Of a stretch of DNA of 64,000 nt, positions 17,578 to 25,778 are shown piece after piece. Every line of letters starts with the position of its first letter. Positions within the stretch are counted from its first letter, which is position 1. This DNA comes from Streptomyces sp. 1-11. GTDB lineage: Bacteria > Actinomycetota > Actinomycetes > Streptomycetales > Streptomycetaceae. Position numbers and translations under genes: made by a program. The DNA lies in NCBI RefSeq assembly GCF_007176755.1, contig NZ_BJTV01000004.1, forward strand, positions 434,001 to 498,000, read 5' to 3'. A model generated the notes under the pieces. The model worked only from the letters and a program-made list of their open reading frames with translations. It ran no database searches and was not told the DNA's origin.

Positions 17578-18948
17578 TCACTTGACCGGCACGCCGGTGG
17601 TGCGCTCGCCGAGGGTCAGCACGGTGACGGCGAGGACGGCCATGGCGGCGGCGATGACACTGAACAGGGCGCCCGCGCCGTGCCCCTCCAGGACCGGCAG
17701 CAGCACGAACGGCAGTGCGGCGGCGCTGAGTTTGGACAGCGAGTAGGCGGCGCCCGACGCGCTGGCGCGGATCTCGGTGGGGTACTGCTCGGACAGGTAG
17801 ACATGGCTGACGCTGGAGAAGACGTTGCTGAACAGGGTGTAGGCGAACCCGCAGGCCACGATGGCCGCGGCGGAGCCTGCGTAGGCGAAGCCGAGTCCGG
17901 CCACGACCATCGCGCCCGCCGAGAGGGCGACCAGGGTGCGCCGCTCCAGGCGGTCCACCACGGGCAGGACGAGCGCGGAGCCCACCGGATAGCCGAGGAA
18001 GGACAGCGCGGTGAAGCCGAGTCCGGCGACGATGCCGTAGCCCTTGGCGGCGACGATCTGCGGGGCGAGGGTGCCGAAGCCGTAGTAGCCGACGACCGAC
18101 AGCACGCAGAACAGCCACAGCACGAGGGTCCGGCGGAGCATGCCGGGGCGCAGCACGTCCCGCAGCCGGGAGTTCCCGGCGGCCGGCTCCGGTCCGGCCG
18201 GCGCGGGCTCCTCCAGGACCAGTCCGCGCCCCGCGGCCTCCGCCTCCATCCGGGAGACCAGCCGGTCCGCCTCGTCGGTCCGGCCGGCCGCGGCCAGCCA
18301 GCGCGGGGACTCGATGAGCTGCCGGCGCAGCACCCACACGACGGCCGAGCCGAGCGCGCCGAGCACGAACAGCCAGCGCCAGCCGGCCACGCCCAGCGGG
18401 GTCAGCGGCACCAGCCACAGGGCGGCGAAGCCCACCGCGGGCACTCCGCAGAAGGCGAGGGTGTAGGCCCAGGCGATGAACCGGCCGCGCTTGCGCGCCG
18501 GCAGGACGTCGGCCAGGTAGCAGTCGGACAGGGCCTGCTCGGCGCCGATGCCGACACCGGCCAGGAAGCGGGTGACGATCAGCCAGGTGGCGTTCGGGGA
18601 GAACGCGCCGAGCAGCGAGAAGACGGAGTAGATGGCGAGGTTGATCAGGAAGGCCCGGCGCCGGCCGAACCGGTCCGCGATCCGGCCGAGCGTCAGGGAT
18701 CCGATGAACTGGCCGACGAACACGGAGGCCAGGACGAGTTTGAGCGAGGTCGCGCCGAAGGCGAAGTCGCTCTGCAGCACCTTGGCGATGGTGCCCGAGA
18801 GGTTGTTCTCGAAGGTGTCGAAGAACAGGCCGATGCCGATGACCGCGGTGAGTCTGCGGTGCAGGGGAGTGATCGGCATGCGGTCCAGGCGGGCACCGAT
18901 CGGGGCGGGAGCGGTGACGTCACCCACCGCCGCGGTGGTCTGGGACAT
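17578..18948 (-). CDS. MFS transporter, 456 aa
   Basis: Twelve-segment major facilitator protein with the intracellular loop signature GRIADRFGRRRAF after helix 2 and a second copy-like PVVDRLERRT in the C-half; overall it resembles metabolite:proton symporters. In a biosynthetic operon it is probably the product exporter or self-protection pump; the valanimycin cluster also has an MFS efflux protein. The ferredoxin gene follows after 28 bp. Confidence 0.85.
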   Translation of the reverse strand: MSQTTAAVGDVTAPAPIGARLDRMPITPLHRRLTAVIGIGLFFDTFENNLSGTIAKVLQSDFAFGATSLKLVLASVFVGQFIGSLTLGRIADRFGRRRAFLINLAIYSVFSLLGAFSPNATWLIVTRFLAGVGIGAEQALSDCYLADVLPARKRGRFIAWAYTLAFCGVPAVGFAALWLVPLTPLGVAGWRWLFVLGALGSAVVWVLRRQLIESPRWLAAAGRTDEADRLVSRMEAEAAGRGLVLEEPAPAGPEPAAGNSRLRDVLRPGMLRRTLVLWLFCVLSVVGYYGFGTLAPQIVAAKGYGIVAGLGFTALSFLGYPVGSALVLPVVDRLERRTLVALSAGAMVVAGLGFAYAGSAAAIVACGFAYTLFSNVFSSVSHVYLSEQYPTEIRASASGAAYSLSKLSAAALPFVLLPVLEGHGAGALFSVIAAAMAVLAVTVLTLGERTTGVPVK

Positions 18949-19008
18949 GGGGCTGGCTCCTTAGGAGACTCCTGGGGACGGGTGGTGCGTCGCTCCCGGG
19001 AAGGGAAC

Positions 19009-19110
19009 CGCCCGGGCCGCCGACGGGCCCGGGCGTGCGGCCCGGGGGCCGGGGCGTGGGGGAAGGGATGTGGGGGTGTGCGCGTGGGGGAAGTGGGGGG
19101 TGGGCGGGGG
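19009..19110. other. Intergenic hairpin plus G-run tract
   Basis: The 175-bp gap between desaturase and MFS genes holds a 10-bp inverted repeat (19009-19018 with 19026-19035). Next to it on the plus strand is a dense tract of G-runs at 19043-19110, with at least five runs of four or more G. The hairpin could attenuate the operon; the G-runs could form a quadruplex on the template strand of the minus operon. Confidence 0.4.
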
Positions 19111-19123
19111 TCGCCGGCCGGGA

Positions 19124-20236
19124 TCAGGCCGCTTCCATCGCCCGGCGCCGGATCTGCTCCTCCACGTCGCCGCGCCGCACCGGTGCGCTGACCTCGTGCA
19201 GGAAGGAGGCGACCTCGCGGTACGAGGCCCAGAACCCGACCTCGTGGTAGGGCACTCCGCGCTCGGCGCAGTAGGCCATGGTCAGCTCCCGGGCGCGCCC
19301 CAGGTTCTTCTGCGGCATCGCCGGGAACAGGTGGTGCTCGACCTGGTAGTTGAGCCCGCCGTAGAGGAAGTCGACCAGCCAGTTGGGCCGGATGTTGCGG
19401 GAGGTGAGGACCTGGCGCTCCAGCCAGTCCAGGGTCTCCGCCTCGCCGTCGCGCACCTGCATGCCCTTGTGGTTCGGGGCGAAGATCATTCCGAAGTAGA
19501 CGCCCAGGGCGGCGTGCTGGACCACGATGAAGGCGACCGCGAGCGCCGGGGACAGGACGGTGAAGGCGAGACCGAGGTAGACGGCGGTGCGCAGCACGAT
19601 CAGGAAGGTCTCCAGCGCGGGCCGCTTGGTCTTGCCCTGGACGATGGACAGGACGGCCGTCCTGAGCATCTTGAAGCCCTCGAGCACGAGCAGCACGAAG
19701 AACAGCACGCTCTGGTAGCGCACGACGAACTTCTGGGTGCCCGTGCGGGTCGGGTACTGCTTGATGTCGAAGATGGCGGTGCGCCGGCCGATGTCCGGGT
19801 CCATGTCCAGGTGGTTGGGGTTGCTGTGGTGCCGGTTGTGGTGGTTGACCCACCAGCCGTAGCTGACCCCGTTGACCAGGTTGGCGTGGACGTATCCGAC
19901 CGCGGAGGCGGCCTTCTTGCTGCGGAACATCGCCTTGTGGCCGGCGTCGTGCCACATGAACGCCGACTGGCCGCCGCACAGGCCCATCCACACGGCCGTG
20001 AGGAGCTGCCACCAGGAGTCGCCCAGCTCGAAGAAGGCGGCGAACCCGATCAGCAGCAGGACGGTGTTGAGGGCCAGCCTGCCCACGTAGTACCGGGGGT
20101 CGAGGTCCAGCAGCCCCTCGGCCTTGACCCGTTTGAGCAGCTCGGCGAAGGTCGCCGAGGCACCGGTGCGCTGTCCGGCGCCGGCGCCTCCACCGGCGGC
20201 CAGGGCCGCGGCTTCTTGTATGTGCGGACGCTGCAT
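19124..20236 (-). CDS. Membrane fatty-acid desaturase, 370 aa
   Basis: Integral-membrane di-iron desaturase with the three histidine boxes HDAGH, HHNRHH and QVEHH and paired hydrophobic segments between them. It would introduce a double bond into an acyl chain or the lipid-like amine/azoxy intermediate; alkenyl azoxy natural products are known, so this is a good candidate for that feature. No cytochrome b5 domain is fused, so electrons probably come from the ferredoxin in the same operon. SARP-type repeats lie about 255 bp upstream. Confidence 0.9.
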   Translation of the reverse strand: MQRPHIQEAAALAAGGGAGAGQRTGASATFAELLKRVKAEGLLDLDPRYYVGRLALNTVLLLIGFAAFFELGDSWWQLLTAVWMGLCGGQSAFMWHDAGHKAMFRSKKAASAVGYVHANLVNGVSYGWWVNHHNRHHSNPNHLDMDPDIGRRTAIFDIKQYPTRTGTQKFVVRYQSVLFFVLLVLEGFKMLRTAVLSIVQGKTKRPALETFLIVLRTAVYLGLAFTVLSPALAVAFIVVQHAALGVYFGMIFAPNHKGMQVRDGEAETLDWLERQVLTSRNIRPNWLVDFLYGGLNYQVEHHLFPAMPQKNLGRARELTMAYCAERGVPYHEVGFWASYREVASFLHEVSAPVRRGDVEEQIRRRAMEAA

Positions 20237-20491
20237 GCGTTGCTCTCCTTGGGAGAAGTGCCCGGATCGGGCGGCGGCGCCGCTGCCCCGCGGACCTGCG
20301 GGCGCCGCGAGTCGACAAGGCTCCCGCGTGGGTCACCGTCGCGGGATGGGCCCTGTCGCCGTACTCCCGGCGTCCGCCCGGAGGACGGCGGCAGGGCCCC
20401 GCTTCGCCCGGCGGGCCCGGCGACGGGAGCACAGTGCGGTACTCCCGGTCCGGACCGCCGGGCGAACGTGTGTCCAGCGTTCCGTGGAGCG

Positions 20492-20517
20492 CTGATGTGG
20501 CACTGATACCGGTCTGA
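20492..20517 (-). promoter_or_regulatory. SARP-type repeats upstream of the desaturase operon
   Basis: On the minus strand TCAG-containing heptamers start every 11 bp (TCAG cores at 20517-20514, 20506-20503 and 20495-20492). Orientation and spacing match the sets at 4067, 4118, 21841 and 23099. The desaturase start is about 255 bp downstream, so a long leader or an extra promoter is possible. Confidence 0.6.
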
Positions 20518-20558
20518 CCGGGTGTGCGCCGGCGTCCGCCGGCGCGCCCGGCGCCGGC

Positions 20559-20708
20559 TCAGGCGGCCGCCTCGGCGCGCAGCCGCTCGTCGAGGGCGCG
20601 GACGGCCGCGTCGGCGGCCTCGGCGACCGACTCGTCGTCGGGTGCGCCGATGACGGCCATCAGCTGCTCGACCGTGGCGTGCTGGAGTTCTTCGGTGGAC
20701 CGGCTCAT
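20559..20708 (-). CDS. Small acidic protein of unknown function, 49 aa
   Basis: Not recognised. The protein is mostly helix-forming and acidic: MSRSTEELQHATVEQL, then a DDES turn and an Ala/Glu/Arg-rich C-terminal helix. GAGAGGA lies before ATG 20708, and the gene follows the VlmA-like transferase by 32 bp on the same strand, so it is probably co-translated with it. It has no Ser in a carrier-type DSL motif, so it is not an ACP. A small accessory subunit for the transferase is possible. Confidence 0.6.
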   Translation of the reverse strand: MSRSTEELQHATVEQLMAVIGAPDDESVAEAADAAVRALDERLRAEAAA

Positions 20709-20740
20709 CTCGGTGTCCTCTCGTCGTTCGCGGTGGCGGG

Positions 20741-21748
20741 TCAGAAGGCGTTGCAGGCGCGGAAGACGTGCGCGAAGCCGGGCAGCGAGGCCTGCGGCCC
20801 GTCGAAGGCGACGTACTCCGGGATCAGCAGGTCCGGGGCCCACTTCTGCTTGTACGAGAGCTGGGTCTGCGCCGGGTAGAGGGCGGCGCCCTCGGCCCAC
20901 AGGGCGTGCATCAGCCACTGGAACGCCGGGCTGTGGCCGTCGAGTTCGTGGCTCGCGTCCAGGCCGGTGAACGGCGTGAAGCCGAAGTGCAGCCACTCGA
21001 CGCCCTCGGCCCTGAACACCTCGATGGCGTGCGCGTTGATGGCCTCCATCAGGCCCGGGGATCCCTCGGGGATCCGGCGGCTGAGGTCGTGCATCCAGCC
21101 CGCCCGGCTGCCGTACACCGGCGAGTACGAGATGTACGCGACCGGTGCGCCGTCGATGGTGCCGACGAACAGCCGGCGGTGCGCCTGGGCCTCGCCGCCG
21201 ATCTGGCCGACGAGGAACTCCAGTTGCTGGGCGCCGCCCTTGGAGCCGAGCCAGGCCTGGTCGATGGTGGCGATGGCGTCGGCCACGTCGCCGGCGTCGA
21301 CCTCCTGGATCTGCAGGCCGTTGCGCAGCGCGCGGGAGATCTTGTTGCGCAGCTGCATGAACTTGGTGCCGCGCAGGGTGAACTCGCCGAGGCTCACCGC
21401 CCAGGACGCGCCGACCTGGTTGACGGTGAAGCCGAGCTCGGCGTAGCGCTCGGCGTCGGCGCGCTGGAGCTGGATGCCGACGAGCCGCAGGCCCTCGTCG
21501 CGGACGTGGCCGCGGAAGGCGTCGAGCAGGGTGCCGTAGTCCTCCCCGGCGGCGAAGGGGCCGCCGAGCTGGACGGCCCAGCTGCCGGTGCGGCGGTACA
21601 CGATGACACCGTCCGCGCCCGGGACGGTGAACGTACTGTTTCCGCTGTTGAGGGCGAGGAACGCACTCGGGTTCTCACTTGCCGTGTGCGCGCGGACGGC
21701 GTCCAGAACAGGGTTGTCCGTGACGGTCTCGGTGGTGGTGGCGGTCAT
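20741..21748 (-). CDS. Seryl-tRNA-dependent hydroxylamine seryltransferase, VlmA-like, 335 aa
   Basis: Protein of the DUF2156/GNAT-related aminoacyl-tRNA transferase group, related to the catalytic domain of lysylphosphatidylglycerol synthases. Visible hallmarks are the basic FMQLRNKISRALRNG segment, the LHFGFTPFTG stretch and the C-terminal YKQKWAP. In valanimycin, VlmA moves serine from Ser-tRNA onto isobutylhydroxylamine to give an O-seryl ester; a cluster with SerRS, N-hydroxylase and this protein points to the same chemistry on a longer amine. ATG 21748 is chosen over 21778 because GAAAGGGG lies just before it. Confidence 0.85.
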   Translation of the reverse strand: MTATTTETVTDNPVLDAVRAHTASENPSAFLALNSGNSTFTVPGADGVIVYRRTGSWAVQLGGPFAAGEDYGTLLDAFRGHVRDEGLRLVGIQLQRADAERYAELGFTVNQVGASWAVSLGEFTLRGTKFMQLRNKISRALRNGLQIQEVDAGDVADAIATIDQAWLGSKGGAQQLEFLVGQIGGEAQAHRRLFVGTIDGAPVAYISYSPVYGSRAGWMHDLSRRIPEGSPGLMEAINAHAIEVFRAEGVEWLHFGFTPFTGLDASHELDGHSPAFQWLMHALWAEGAALYPAQTQLSYKQKWAPDLLIPEYVAFDGPQASLPGFAHVFRACNAF

Positions 21749-21840
21749 TCCCGTACCCCTTTCGGGAGCGTTTTCCATCGAAAGGAGTACAGCACCGAGA
21801 GGACGTCCGAGAAAAGGGCCGAAAGGAATTCATTGCCTGC

Positions 21841-21869
21841 GTCAGAGGCGTGTCAGCATTCCGTCAGCC
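21841..21869 (+). promoter_or_regulatory. SARP-type repeats upstream of the tRNA-like gene
   Basis: GTCAG starts at 21841, 21852 and 21863: three repeats in perfect 11-bp phase, reading towards the tRNA-like gene that begins at 21923. A -10-like CAATGT at about 21878 would place the RNA start roughly 30 bases upstream of the mature 5' end. It might also influence the divergent VlmA-like gene. Confidence 0.65.
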
Positions 21870-21922
21870 CAGGGTGCCAATGTTGTTCCCGTGAACGGCA
21901 CGGGAAACCGGGCCGGAAACAC

Positions 21923-22016
21923 GGAGAGGTGCCCGGAGTGGCTGATCGGGGACCTGGAGCACGCCTCGAGGTCGGGCCGGCGACGGCCTGCGCAGGTTCG
22001 AATCCTGCCCTCTCCG
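21923..22016 (+). tRNA. tRNA-Ser-like gene with aberrant anticodon arm
   Basis: Acceptor stem: 21923-21929 pairs fully with 22009-22015, discriminator G22016, CCA not encoded. D arm: CCCGG and TCGGG around a loop with the conserved A14, GG and A21 positions. Variable arm: 21974-21978 pairs with 21985-21989 around six bases, the long arm that SerRS recognises. T arm: GCAGG-TTCGAAT-CCTGC, perfect. Between the D and variable arms are 23 bases that do not form a 5-bp stem with a 7-base loop. Instead GACCT (21951-21955) pairs with AGGTC (21969-21973) across 13 bases containing a second GAG/CTC pairing, so no anticodon is presented. The inner CACGCCTCGA resembles the 5' half of a tRNA-Ser(CGA) anticodon arm. 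Likely chargeable by SerRS but unfit for decoding. Confidence 0.75.
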
Positions 22017-22084
22017 CCGAGTCCGGAATTCCGCACGGGGTAATGAAGAAATCGCCGATCCGGCACGCCGATCGATTTCACCCC

Positions 22085-22122
22085 CGTCCGGTGCCGCGCC
22101 AATGGCGGCACGGCACCGGACG
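22085..22122 (+). terminator. Strong hairpin downstream of the tRNA-like gene
   Basis: A 12-bp perfect stem (22085-22096 with 22111-22122) encloses a second small CGCC/GGCG stem. It lies 69 bases after the tRNA-like gene and before the SARP gene, so it probably ends the tRNA transcript. There is no T-run. Confidence 0.5.
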
Positions 22123-22295
22123 CCCCTGAACCGCCGGCCGCCCCCCGTCCCGGCGGAGCAACCGCCCCGGCGGGACGTCCAGGAAGCAGACGCCCGCCGG
22201 GGCGCGGCGCGTTGCAGCACCCGGTTCTTTTCACCGCAGCACCACCCCAGAAAGAAACAACCTTCGCCAGGAATTTTCACCAAAGGGGGGAAGAC

Positions 22296-23081
22296 ATGCT
22301 GAGGTTCTCCGTTCTCGGCGCCCTGCAGATACTCACCGCCGAAGGCCCGGCGGACATCTCCGGTGATCTGCAGCGCACGCTGGTGCAGACGCTGCTGGTC
22401 AGCGAGGGCCAGCCGGTGACCGGTGAGGGGCTGGCCGAGGAGATGTGGGGGGACGCCGTCCCCGACAACCAGGCCAACGCCCTCCAGGCCCACGTCAGCC
22501 GGCTGCGCCGCAGGCTGCGCGAACTGGAGCCGGACCGCCCGTCCTCCCGGCTGACGATGCACCCCTCCGGCTACCGGCTGAGCGTCGGCGAGGGCGAACT
22601 GGACGCGGCCGAGTTCATCAGGGCCGTACGCCTGGCCGAGTCGGCCACCGCGGCCGACGCGGCGCGCACCGCGCGGCTGCTCGCCGACGCGCTCGGCATG
22701 TGGCGCGGCCCGGTCTTCGGCGGGTTCACCGGCGGAACCCTGTGCCAGCTCGCGGGCGCCCGCTACGAGGAGTACCGGATGCGCGCCATGGAACTGCGCT
22801 TCGACGCCGAACTGCGGCTCGGCCGCCATGCCGCGGTCCTCGCCGAACTGGCCGAGGCGCACACCAACCACCCCCTGCGGGAGCGGTTCTGCGAGCAGCT
22901 CATGGTCGCCCTGTACGGCTCCGGGCGGCAGGCGGACGCGCTCGACGTCTTCCACCGGATGCGCCGTCACCTCGACGACGAACTCGGCATCCAGCCCTCC
23001 CCCGCCCTGCGCCGCGTCGAGCACGCGATCCTCTCCCACGACCCCGCCCTGACCGGCGGCGCCCGCCTCCAGCCGGTCTGA
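22296..23081 (+). CDS. SARP-family pathway activator, 261 aa
   Basis: Streptomyces antibiotic regulatory protein: N-terminal OmpR-like winged helix (about residues 1-95, with ANALQAHVSRLRRRLRE as the recognition region) followed by the bacterial transcriptional activation domain (about 100-250). These proteins bind direct repeats spaced 11 or 22 bp just upstream of -10 boxes, and five such repeat sets are found in this cluster. A strong AAAGGGGGG precedes ATG 22296. Valanimycin also has a SARP (VlmI). No ATPase or TPR extension is present. Confidence 0.92.
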   Translation: MLRFSVLGALQILTAEGPADISGDLQRTLVQTLLVSEGQPVTGEGLAEEMWGDAVPDNQANALQAHVSRLRRRLRELEPDRPSSRLTMHPSGYRLSVGEGELDAAEFIRAVRLAESATAADAARTARLLADALGMWRGPVFGGFTGGTLCQLAGARYEEYRMRAMELRFDAELRLGRHAAVLAELAEAHTNHPLRERFCEQLMVALYGSGRQADALDVFHRMRRHLDDELGIQPSPALRRVEHAILSHDPALTGGARLQPV

Positions 23082-23098
23082 CGCGTCCGCGCCGCCGC

Positions 23099-23127
23099 GT
23101 AAGCGGCCCGTCAGTCCCCGGTCAGCC
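23099..23127 (+). promoter_or_regulatory. SARP-type repeats upstream of the carboxylase genes
   Basis: Heptamers begin at 23099 (GTAAGCG, one mismatch), 23110 (GTCAGTC) and 23121 (GTCAGCC), exactly 11 bp apart and followed by GCATTGC. The last repeat is about 75 bp before the carboxyltransferase start. This links extender-unit supply to the same regulator as the rest of the cluster. Confidence 0.65.
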
Positions 23128-23196
23128 CGCATTGCCACGCTCGACGGGCGAGTGGAATCACGGAACCACCACGCCCCTACCCACGGAGGGGGAGAC

Positions 23197-24741
23197 ATGA
23201 GGTCCCAGGTCGAGGAACTGGCCGGCATACGCGAGCGCGTGCTCGCCGGCCCGAGCGAGAAGGCGACCGCCGCCCAGAAGGCCAAGGGCAAGCTCACCGT
23301 GCGCGAGCGGATCGGCCTGCTGCTCGACGAGGGCTCCTTCCAGGAGGTGGAGCCGCTGCGCCGGCACCGGGCGAGCGGGTTCGGCCTGGAGGCCAAGAAG
23401 CCCTACACCGACGGCGTCGTCACCGGCTGGGGCACGGTGGAGGGCCGTACGGTCTTCGTCTACGCCCACGACTTCCGGATCTTCGGCGGCGCGCTGGGCG
23501 AGGCCCACGCCGCCAAGATCCACAAGATCATGGACATGGCCATCGCGGCCGGCGCGCCCCTGGTCTCCCTCAACGACGGCGCCGGCGCCCGCATCCAGGA
23601 GGGCGTCACCGCCCTCGCCGGATACGGCGGCATCTTCCAGCGCAACACCAAGGCCAGCGGTGTCATCCCGCAGATCTCCGTGATGCTCGGCCCCTGCGCG
23701 GGCGGCGCCGCCTACAGCCCGGCGCTCACCGACTTCGTCTTCATGGTCCGCGAGACCTCGCAGATGTTCATCACCGGCCCGGACGTCGTCAAGGCGGTCA
23801 CCGGCGAGGAGATCACCCAGAACGGGCTCGGCGGCGCCGACGTGCACGCCGAGACCTCCGGCGTCTGCCACTTCGCCTACGACGACGAGGAGACCTGCCT
23901 GGAGGAGGTGCGCTACCTGCTCTCCCTCCTGCCGCGCAACAACCGCGAGAACCCGCCCGCCGCGCCGTGCGACGATCCGGCCGGGCGGCGCTGCGAGAGC
24001 CTCGCCGACCTGGTGCCCGCCGACGGCAACCGCCCGTACGACATGACCAGGGTCATCGAGGAGCTCGTCGACGACGGCGAGTACCTGGAGGTGCACCAGC
24101 GCTGGGCGCGCAACATCATCTGCGCGCTGGCCCGGATGGACGGCCAGGTGGTCGGGATCGTGGCCAACCAGCCGCAGACCCTGGCGGGCGTGCTGGACAT
24201 CGAAGCGTCCGAGAAGGCCGCCCGCTTCGTGCAGATGTGCGACGCGTTCAGCATCCCGATCGTCACCCTGCTGGACGTACCCGGCTTCCTCCCCGGCGTC
24301 GACCAGGAGCACGGTGGAATCATCCGGCACGGCGCGAAGCTGCTGTACGCCTACTGCGACGCCACCGTGCCGAGGATCTCGCTGATCCTGCGCAAGGCCT
24401 ACGGAGGTGCCTACATCGTGATGGACTCCCAGTCGATCGGCGCCGACCTCACCTACGCCTGGCCCACCAACGAGATCGCCGTGATGGGCGCCGAGGGCGC
24501 GGCCAACGTCATCTTCCGCCGCCGGATCGCCGAGGCCGACGACCCCGAGGCGATGCGGGCGGAGCTGGTCAAGGAGTACAGGGCCGAGCTGATGCACCCC
24601 TACTACGCGGCCGAACGAGGCCTGGTCGACGACGTGATCGACCCCGCCGACACCCGCCGCGTCCTGATCGGCGCGCTGGCGATGCTGCGCACCAAACACG
24701 CCGAGCGCCCCGCCCGCAAGCACGGCAACCCGCCCCAGTGA
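23197..24741 (+). CDS. Acyl-CoA carboxylase beta subunit (carboxyltransferase), 514 aa
   Basis: Carboxyltransferase subunit of actinobacterial acyl-CoA carboxylases, moving CO2 from biotin to an acyl-CoA. Both oxyanion-hole regions are visible (GGALGEAHAAK; GPCAGGAAYSPALTDF early, and FLPGVDQEHGGIIRHGAKLLYAY late). The specificity position equivalent to PccB Asp422 is Ile407 in GGAYIVM, as in AccB-type enzymes that accept acetyl-CoA as well as propionyl-CoA; this suits a malonyl-using PKS. ATG 23197 follows GGAGGGGGA. No biotinylated alpha subunit gene is nearby, so a housekeeping one must serve. Confidence 0.92.
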   Translation: MRSQVEELAGIRERVLAGPSEKATAAQKAKGKLTVRERIGLLLDEGSFQEVEPLRRHRASGFGLEAKKPYTDGVVTGWGTVEGRTVFVYAHDFRIFGGALGEAHAAKIHKIMDMAIAAGAPLVSLNDGAGARIQEGVTALAGYGGIFQRNTKASGVIPQISVMLGPCAGGAAYSPALTDFVFMVRETSQMFITGPDVVKAVTGEEITQNGLGGADVHAETSGVCHFAYDDEETCLEEVRYLLSLLPRNNRENPPAAPCDDPAGRRCESLADLVPADGNRPYDMTRVIEELVDDGEYLEVHQRWARNIICALARMDGQVVGIVANQPQTLAGVLDIEASEKAARFVQMCDAFSIPIVTLLDVPGFLPGVDQEHGGIIRHGAKLLYAYCDATVPRISLILRKAYGGAYIVMDSQSIGADLTYAWPTNEIAVMGAEGAANVIFRRRIAEADDPEAMRAELVKEYRAELMHPYYAAERGLVDDVIDPADTRRVLIGALAMLRTKHAERPARKHGNPPQ

Positions 24742-24751
24742 CGGAGGTCCC

Positions 24752-24943
24752 ATGAACGCGTCCCCCACTCCCCCCATCCGCGTCGAGAAGGGCCAGGCCA
24801 CCGACGAGGAGCTGGCCGCCCTCGCGGTGCTGCTGCTCAGCCGCACCGCCCTGGCCGGGGCCGGCACCGAGCCGGGCTCCCCGGGCACCACCTCCTGGCG
24901 CCCGCACGCCTACCACGCCCCGCACAGCTGGCAGCGCGCCTGA
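24752..24943 (+). CDS. Acyl-CoA carboxylase epsilon subunit, 63 aa
   Basis: Small AccE/PccE-type subunit with the usual RVEKGQATDEELAALAVLL helix and a C-terminal SWRPHAYHAPHSW motif. It stabilises the alpha-beta complex. It starts 10 bp after the beta subunit gene and ends the SARP-regulated pair. It is probably the last gene of the azoxy cluster. Confidence 0.9.
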   Translation: MNASPTPPIRVEKGQATDEELAALAVLLLSRTALAGAGTEPGSPGTTSWRPHAYHAPHSWQRA

Positions 24944-25002
24944 TCCGGGCGACCGCCGAGTCCCCCCGGCGGCCCGGCGCGTCCGGGCCCCCGGGGCCGG
25001 GC

Positions 25003-25722
<720 letters not shown>

Positions 25723-25778
25723 TCACGGGGTGTGGGGGTTCCACTCGTACCCGCCGCTCCCAGGGCCCTGAGTGACCG

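Noticed and set aside
20559-20708. The 49-aa protein as a third carrier protein
   Set aside because: Too short and lacks a DSL-type serine motif.
21923-22016. The tRNA-like gene as an attachment site for an integrated element
   Set aside because: No integrase gene or second partial tRNA copy is visible nearby, and the flanking genes belong to the cluster; the element remnant lies 16 kb away.
21923-22016. A normal tRNA-Ser with anticodon GGA or CGA
   Set aside because: CTGGAGC and CTCGAGG loops can be drawn, but neither has a paired 5-bp stem around it.
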